NCBI GenBank assembly: GCA_900319835.1 | Contig: ONPY01000031.1 | Coordinates: 1 to 23,680, forward strand | DNA: 23,680 nucleotides | Source: an uncultured Eubacteriales bacterium | Lineage (GTDB): Bacteria > Bacillota_A > Clostridia > Oscillospirales > Oscillospiraceae | Reading direction: 5' to 3' | Part shown: positions 20,719 through 23,680 of the stretch, piece after piece | How the letters are laid out: the number at the start of each line of letters is the position of its first letter | Position numbering within the stretch: the stretch's first letter is position 1 | Position numbers and translations under genes: made by a program | The notes under the pieces: model-generated | Seen by the model: only the letters and a program-made list of their open reading frames with translations | Told to the model about the DNA's origin: nothing | The model's database searches: none

Positions 20719-21936
20719 TCAGAGCGCTTCCATGTAGCGGATCATGGCCTCGGCGGCCTTCTTCGCGCCGTCCACCGCGTGGACCACGGTCTTGGCGCCG
20801 GTGATCACGTCGCCCGCGGCAAAGACGCCGGGCTTGGTGGTCATGTAGTTGTCGTCCACCAGAAGGGTGCCCCGCTCGCCGGCAAAGAGCCCCTCAGTGG
20901 TGCGCACCAGCTTGCGGCGCGGCACCTGGCTGATGGAGATGACGGTGGAGTCGGCATGCACCTGTACGGGCTCCTCCTCATAGCCGATGATCTGATCGTC
21001 CTCGTCGAAGATGGCGCGCTTGAAAACCGGGCCCTCGTCGGTGATGCGCTCAATCTGCATGCCGAAGACGAACTCCGCTCCGTCCAACTCCGCGTAGGCC
21101 ACTTCGCTGGAGGAGGCGGTCACGTTCTTGCTGCGGGCGTAGAGCGTCACATGGCGCGAGCCGTTTCTCAAGGCGGTGCGGGCCACGTCGATGGCGGCGT
21201 TGCCCATGCCGATGACGGCCACGGTGTCGCCCAACTTGTGGCCGTGGGGGTTGGCCAGGTAGTTGAGACCGAAGTGGACGTTGCCCAGGCTCTCACCCTC
21301 AATGTCCAGGGTGCGGGGCTTCTCGGCACCGGTGCCGATGAAGATGGATTTGTAGCCGTCGCGGAACAGATTGTCGATCATCAGCACCGCGCCGATGGTG
21401 GTGTTGGTGCGGATGGTGATGCCCATCTCCTCCATCCGGGCCTGGTAGCGGTCCAGGGTGGATTTCGGCAGGCGGAACTCCGGAATGCCGTACTGCAGCA
21501 GGCCGCCGATTTTGCCCTTCCACTCGAAAATGGTGACGGGGTAGCCCTGCCGCGCCAGCTGAATGGCCACGGTCATGCCCGCGGGACCGCAGCCGATCAC
21601 GGCCACCTTCTTCTCCTTCTTCTCCGGGACGGGGAGGGTCATGCGGTCGAGGTACATGTCGGAGATATAGGCCTCGATGCTGGAGAAGTGGACCGGGGTG
21701 TCCTTCCGCCCGCGGATGCAGTTGCCGGCGCACTGCTTTTCGTGGTTGCAGACGATGGCGCAGACGGCGGAGAGGGGGTTGTTCTCAAAGAGCATCTCCC
21801 CGGCCTCCATGAGGCGGTTCTGCTTGAAGAGCTGGATCACGGTGGGGATGGGGGTGTGGACGGGACATCCCTTCTGACACATGGGGTTTTTGCAGTTGAG
21901 GCAGCGGTTTGCCTCCGCAACAATATGCAGCGCCAT
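20719..21936 (-). CDS. NAD(P)H-dependent flavoprotein, GltD/NfnB-like
   Basis: A 405-residue oxidoreductase of the glutamate-synthase small-subunit type. The N-terminal segment has two Cys sets, C12/C15/C20/C24 (CLNCKNPMCQKGCP) and C59/C63/C69/C73, which bind two [4Fe-4S] clusters. The FAD site is VAVIGCGPAG (111-120), the NAD(P) site VAVIGMGNAAIDVA near the middle, and the C-terminal FAD motif is GVFAAGDVITGAKTVV. Relatives are GltD, NfnB (the NADPH subunit of NADH-dependent ferredoxin:NADP+ oxidoreductase) and sulfide dehydrogenase. No alpha-subunit or NfnA gene is adjacent here, so the partner is open. GGGAGG lies 8 bases before the ATG. Confidence 0.9.
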   Translation of the reverse strand: MALHIVAEANRCLNCKNPMCQKGCPVHTPIPTVIQLFKQNRLMEAGEMLFENNPLSAVCAIVCNHEKQCAGNCIRGRKDTPVHFSSIEAYISDMYLDRMTLPVPEKKEKKVAVIGCGPAGMTVAIQLARQGYPVTIFEWKGKIGGLLQYGIPEFRLPKSTLDRYQARMEEMGITIRTNTTIGAVLMIDNLFRDGYKSIFIGTGAEKPRTLDIEGESLGNVHFGLNYLANPHGHKLGDTVAVIGMGNAAIDVARTALRNGSRHVTLYARSKNVTASSSEVAYAELDGAEFVFGMQIERITDEGPVFKRAIFDEDDQIIGYEEEPVQVHADSTVISISQVPRRKLVRTTEGLFAGERGTLLVDDNYMTTKPGVFAAGDVITGAKTVVHAVDGAKKAAEAMIRYMEAL

Positions 21937-21983
21937 GGCTTGGCCTCCCTGAAATAGTGTGAAGTGAGCAATTATCTATCCTT

Positions 21984-22012
21984 ATTCTAAAGAAATCCGA
22001 CGCGCTTTGCAA
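21984..22012 (-). promoter_or_regulatory. Promoter of the GltD/NfnB-like gene
   Basis: On the minus strand TTGCAA (22012-22007) and TAGAAT (21989-21984) are 17 bases apart, about 48 bases before the start codon. Confidence 0.65.
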
Positions 22013-22082
22013 GGGCTGCCTGCCGGATTTATCCATAAAAAAAGTGACCATGGCAACGCGTGAAAAGGAATGACCGGATTTC

Positions 22083-22111
22083 TTGCGCTTTTCTGTTCTT
22101 TTCGGTAAGAT
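22083..22111 (+). promoter_or_regulatory. Possible promoter of the hydratase gene
   Basis: TTGCGC (22083-22088) and TAAGAT (22106-22111) are 17 bases apart, 32 bases before the ATG. The -35 box is weak. Confidence 0.5.
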
Positions 22112-22142
22112 AAGAGACAGAAGAAAAAAGGAGGACGGAGCG

Positions 22143-22634
22143 ATGATACGCTTGGAAAAGGGACCTATCTATCTCGATGCGGCGGGCAGGGTCTGCGCGG
22201 GCGCACCCGGGGCAGAGCGCGCCGCGCGGCAGAACACCATGGCGGCGCGCATCCTGCGCGAGCACAGCGCGGGCGCGGCGGACGGGCTGCTGCGCCTGAA
22301 ATTTGACGCGCTGGTCTCGCCGGACAACAACTATGTCTCCATTCTGCAGAGCGCCCGGGCCGTGGGGCTGGAGCGCTTCCCCGTCCCCTATGTGCTCACC
22401 AACTGCCACAACTCCCTCTGTGCCGTCGGCGGCACCGTCAACGAGGACGACCATGTCTTCGGCCTGGACAACGCCCGCCGCTGCGGCGGCATCTTTGTGC
22501 CGCCCTTCCGCGCGGTCCTGCACCAGTACATGCGGGAGAGAATGGCCGGCTGCGGCCGGCTGATCCTGGGCTCCGACTCCCACACCCGCTACGGCGCCCT
22601 GGGCACCATGGGCGTGGGTGAGGGCGGCGGCGAG
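22143..22634 (+). CDS. Aconitase-superfamily hydratase, N-terminal part (broken at a probable assembly join)
   Basis: The first ~160 residues of a hydratase related to aconitase and to E. coli YbhJ; intact relatives are about 700-750 residues. The frame shows [58 protein letters not shown] across about residues 52-111 and then [23 protein letters not shown], the aconitase GSDSHT signature. After GVGEGG the family continues with a P-E-L-like run, but here the frame passes into sequence that makes sense only on the other strand. The start at 22143 has GGAGGACG upstream. The end given is the approximate join. It is a truncated gene in this sequence, but probably intact in the organism. Confidence 0.85.
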
Positions 22635-22637
22635 GTT
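22617..22637. other. Probable chimeric junction
   Basis: Here the forward hydratase reading frame stops matching its family, and a reverse-strand VirD4/TraG reading frame begins making sense. The break is inside both genes. A GC-rich, low-complexity stretch (AGGGCGGCGGCGAGG) spans the join and would provide a short false overlap. Confidence 0.75.
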
Positions 22638-23128
22638 GCGCTCCGACGCGGGGAGCTGCTCGAGGGCGAAGGCGATGCAGGCGGCGAGCATGTTGGCGGC
22701 CGACTGGTCCCAGTAGGGGTCCTGCGAGAACTGCACGGGGCAGATCGCGTTCGCGATGGAGATGACGTCGATCTGATGCGGCCGGTTGCCGGCCATGCGG
22801 ACGAGGCCCAGGGGGTTGTAGCCCACGGTGGAGCGCGCGGGCTCGGAGAAGTCGATGCTCTCGACACGGTAGCCGTTGCGCTCGAGGATGGGTCCGAGGG
22901 TGCTGTAGAGGTCGCCCTTCACGTCGACGATGAGGAAGGAGGAGCCCATCTCGAGGACGTTCGGCATGAGGTGGCCGCGGGTCTTGCCGAGCCCGGGGTT
23001 CCGATCACGAAGGTGTTCGCGTTGAGTCCCGTCTCCCACTGGTCGGTGGGAAGCGAGATGCCCTCGGCGAGGATGGTGGTGCTCCGGTAGGGCGTGCGGT
23101 CGTCTGCGCTGCCGGTGCTGCGGATCAT
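22620..23128 (-). pseudogene. VirD4/TraG-like type IV coupling protein, N-terminal part, frameshifted
   Basis: Reads as the start of a conjugative coupling ATPase that hands DNA to a type IV secretion channel. From ATG 23128 the frame gives [16 protein letters not shown], then [10 protein letters not shown]. At about 22992 one G is missing from what should be a GGG run: the other frame continues [28 protein letters not shown], so Walker A GTPGSGKTR is rebuilt by one added base. Downstream come [19 protein letters not shown] and [31 protein letters not shown], then the sequence ends at the join near 22,625. The start overlaps the upstream gene by ATGA. Base composition and codon style differ from the left part, suggesting an Actinobacteria-like source (a soft inference). 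Confidence 0.82.
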
Positions 23129-23677
23129 CGGGAGGCTCCTTCCGGGGAAAGGTCGAGCAAGGTGGGGGTGCGGGCCGGGGTCGGTTCGGACCGTCCTGCC
23201 AGCGCGAGGGGTGTGAGGACGTTGTAGGTGAACCGCCGTATGCGCCGTGCGCGAGTCACGCCCTGCTTCATGTCGAACCCGTAGTCGAGGCAGGTTGCGA
23301 ACAGCCAGCTGTTCTCCACGGAGGCGGTGTATGCCGCGCGCGTCGACCCCATGCGCCGCGCTGCCTGGATGTAGCGCTCGATGGGCATTCAGGAGCATGC
23401 GCGACGTTGCCGTGGGAGGCAGCCCCACCTTGCGTGCTATCCTGTCGTAATCGTGGGCGGGCACCGCCTCGCTGCCCTCGCATGCGCCGAGCGACCGGTA
23501 GACGGTGACCAGGGGGATGCTCTCGAGGAAGCGCTCGCCGATGCGCTCGTAGGGGGATGCGAACGTGTGCAGGCGCTCGTCGAGATCGTCCAAGGCCTTG
23601 ACGCGCGCGCTGCCCCGCGATTCCTCAAAGGCTGCATGCCAGACCTTCATGACGTTTCCCTTGAGCTCCGCCGCCAT
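23125..23677 (-). pseudogene. Uncharacterised gene upstream of the coupling protein, frameshifted
   Basis: From ATG 23677 one frame reads ELKGNVMKVWHAAFEESRGSARVKALDDLDERLHTFASPYERIGERFLESIPLVTVYRSL over about residues 4-63, and LPPTATSRMLL near residue 93. At about 23,390 the coding sense moves to another frame: MPIERYIQAARRMGSTRAAYTASVENSWLFATCLDYGFDMKQGVTRARRIRRF, ending TGA 23125 with an ATGA overlap into the coupling-protein gene. So a single-base change splits one protein of about 185 residues. The ATG at 23677 is three bases from the window edge, so the true start may lie outside. I do not recognise the family; the position suggests an accessory protein of a conjugative element. Confidence 0.6.
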
Positions 23678-23680
23678 GTC

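Noticed and set aside
20656..21957. 433-codon forward frame opposite the GltD-like gene
   Set aside because: Shadow of a clear minus-strand flavoprotein gene; no motifs.
22083..23090. 335-codon forward frame and the matching minus-strand frame 22029-23039
   Set aside because: Both are fusions made by the probable chimeric join; each half makes sense on a different strand only.
1..23680. tRNA, rRNA, CRISPR arrays, replication origin
   Set aside because: Looked for on both strands; no cloverleaf, rRNA core, evenly spaced repeats or DnaA-box cluster was seen.

Overview
The window reads as a piece of a GC-rich anaerobic Clostridia genome, most like gut Oscillospiraceae. This rests on gene content and style only: a pyruvate:ferredoxin oxidoreductase, a feoA-feoA-feoB cluster with a FeoB-associated Cys-rich protein, DUF2325 and DUF3793 proteins, a lysine riboswitch, AGCS symporters and GC-rich intergenic repeats. 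No rRNA, tRNA or CRISPR array was seen. The last ~1.05 kb (from about 22,625) looks foreign and is probably a chimeric join in the assembly.

Layout. 1-561 is the 3' end of pyruvate:ferredoxin oxidoreductase, followed by a repeat- and hairpin-rich spacer. 1042-2737 holds two overlapping M15B (VanY-type) cell-wall peptidase genes; the second has lost the catalytic Glu motif. 2789-6712 is an iron-uptake operon (feoA, feoA, feoB, Cys-rich membrane protein, DtxR-like regulator, HMA-like protein) dotted with five 16-bp GTTA-N8-TAAC palindromes. 6797-8225 is a DUF2325-DUF3793-flavodoxin operon that I infer is functionally tied to it. 8225-11810 is a divergent LysR / DASS-like transporter / amidohydrolase module.

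12042-12488 is a twice-deleted FAD-dependent oxidoreductase-Rieske pseudogene, followed by a secreted protein of unknown function. 13643-17604 is a strong promoter, a well-formed lysine riboswitch with a terminator, and a tight operon of an AGCS symporter, a YtcJ-like amidohydrolase and an SSAT-like N-acetyltransferase. I infer a lysine or lysine-conjugate uptake and processing system; this is the best candidate for an undescribed pathway. 17613-20489 is an ArsR-controlled operon with a G3E (COG0523-like) GTPase and an MJ0619/Tes-like radical SAM protein, a second candidate system. 20512-20643 is an inverted-repeat, MITE-like element. 20719-21936 (minus strand) is a GltD/NfnB-like flavoprotein.

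22143-~22630 is the start of an aconitase-superfamily hydratase. It breaks off mid-domain and runs into the inside of a VirD4/TraG coupling-protein gene on the opposite strand. That segment carries two frameshifts, one destroying the Walker A motif. All calls come from reading the sequence and translations; no database search was run.
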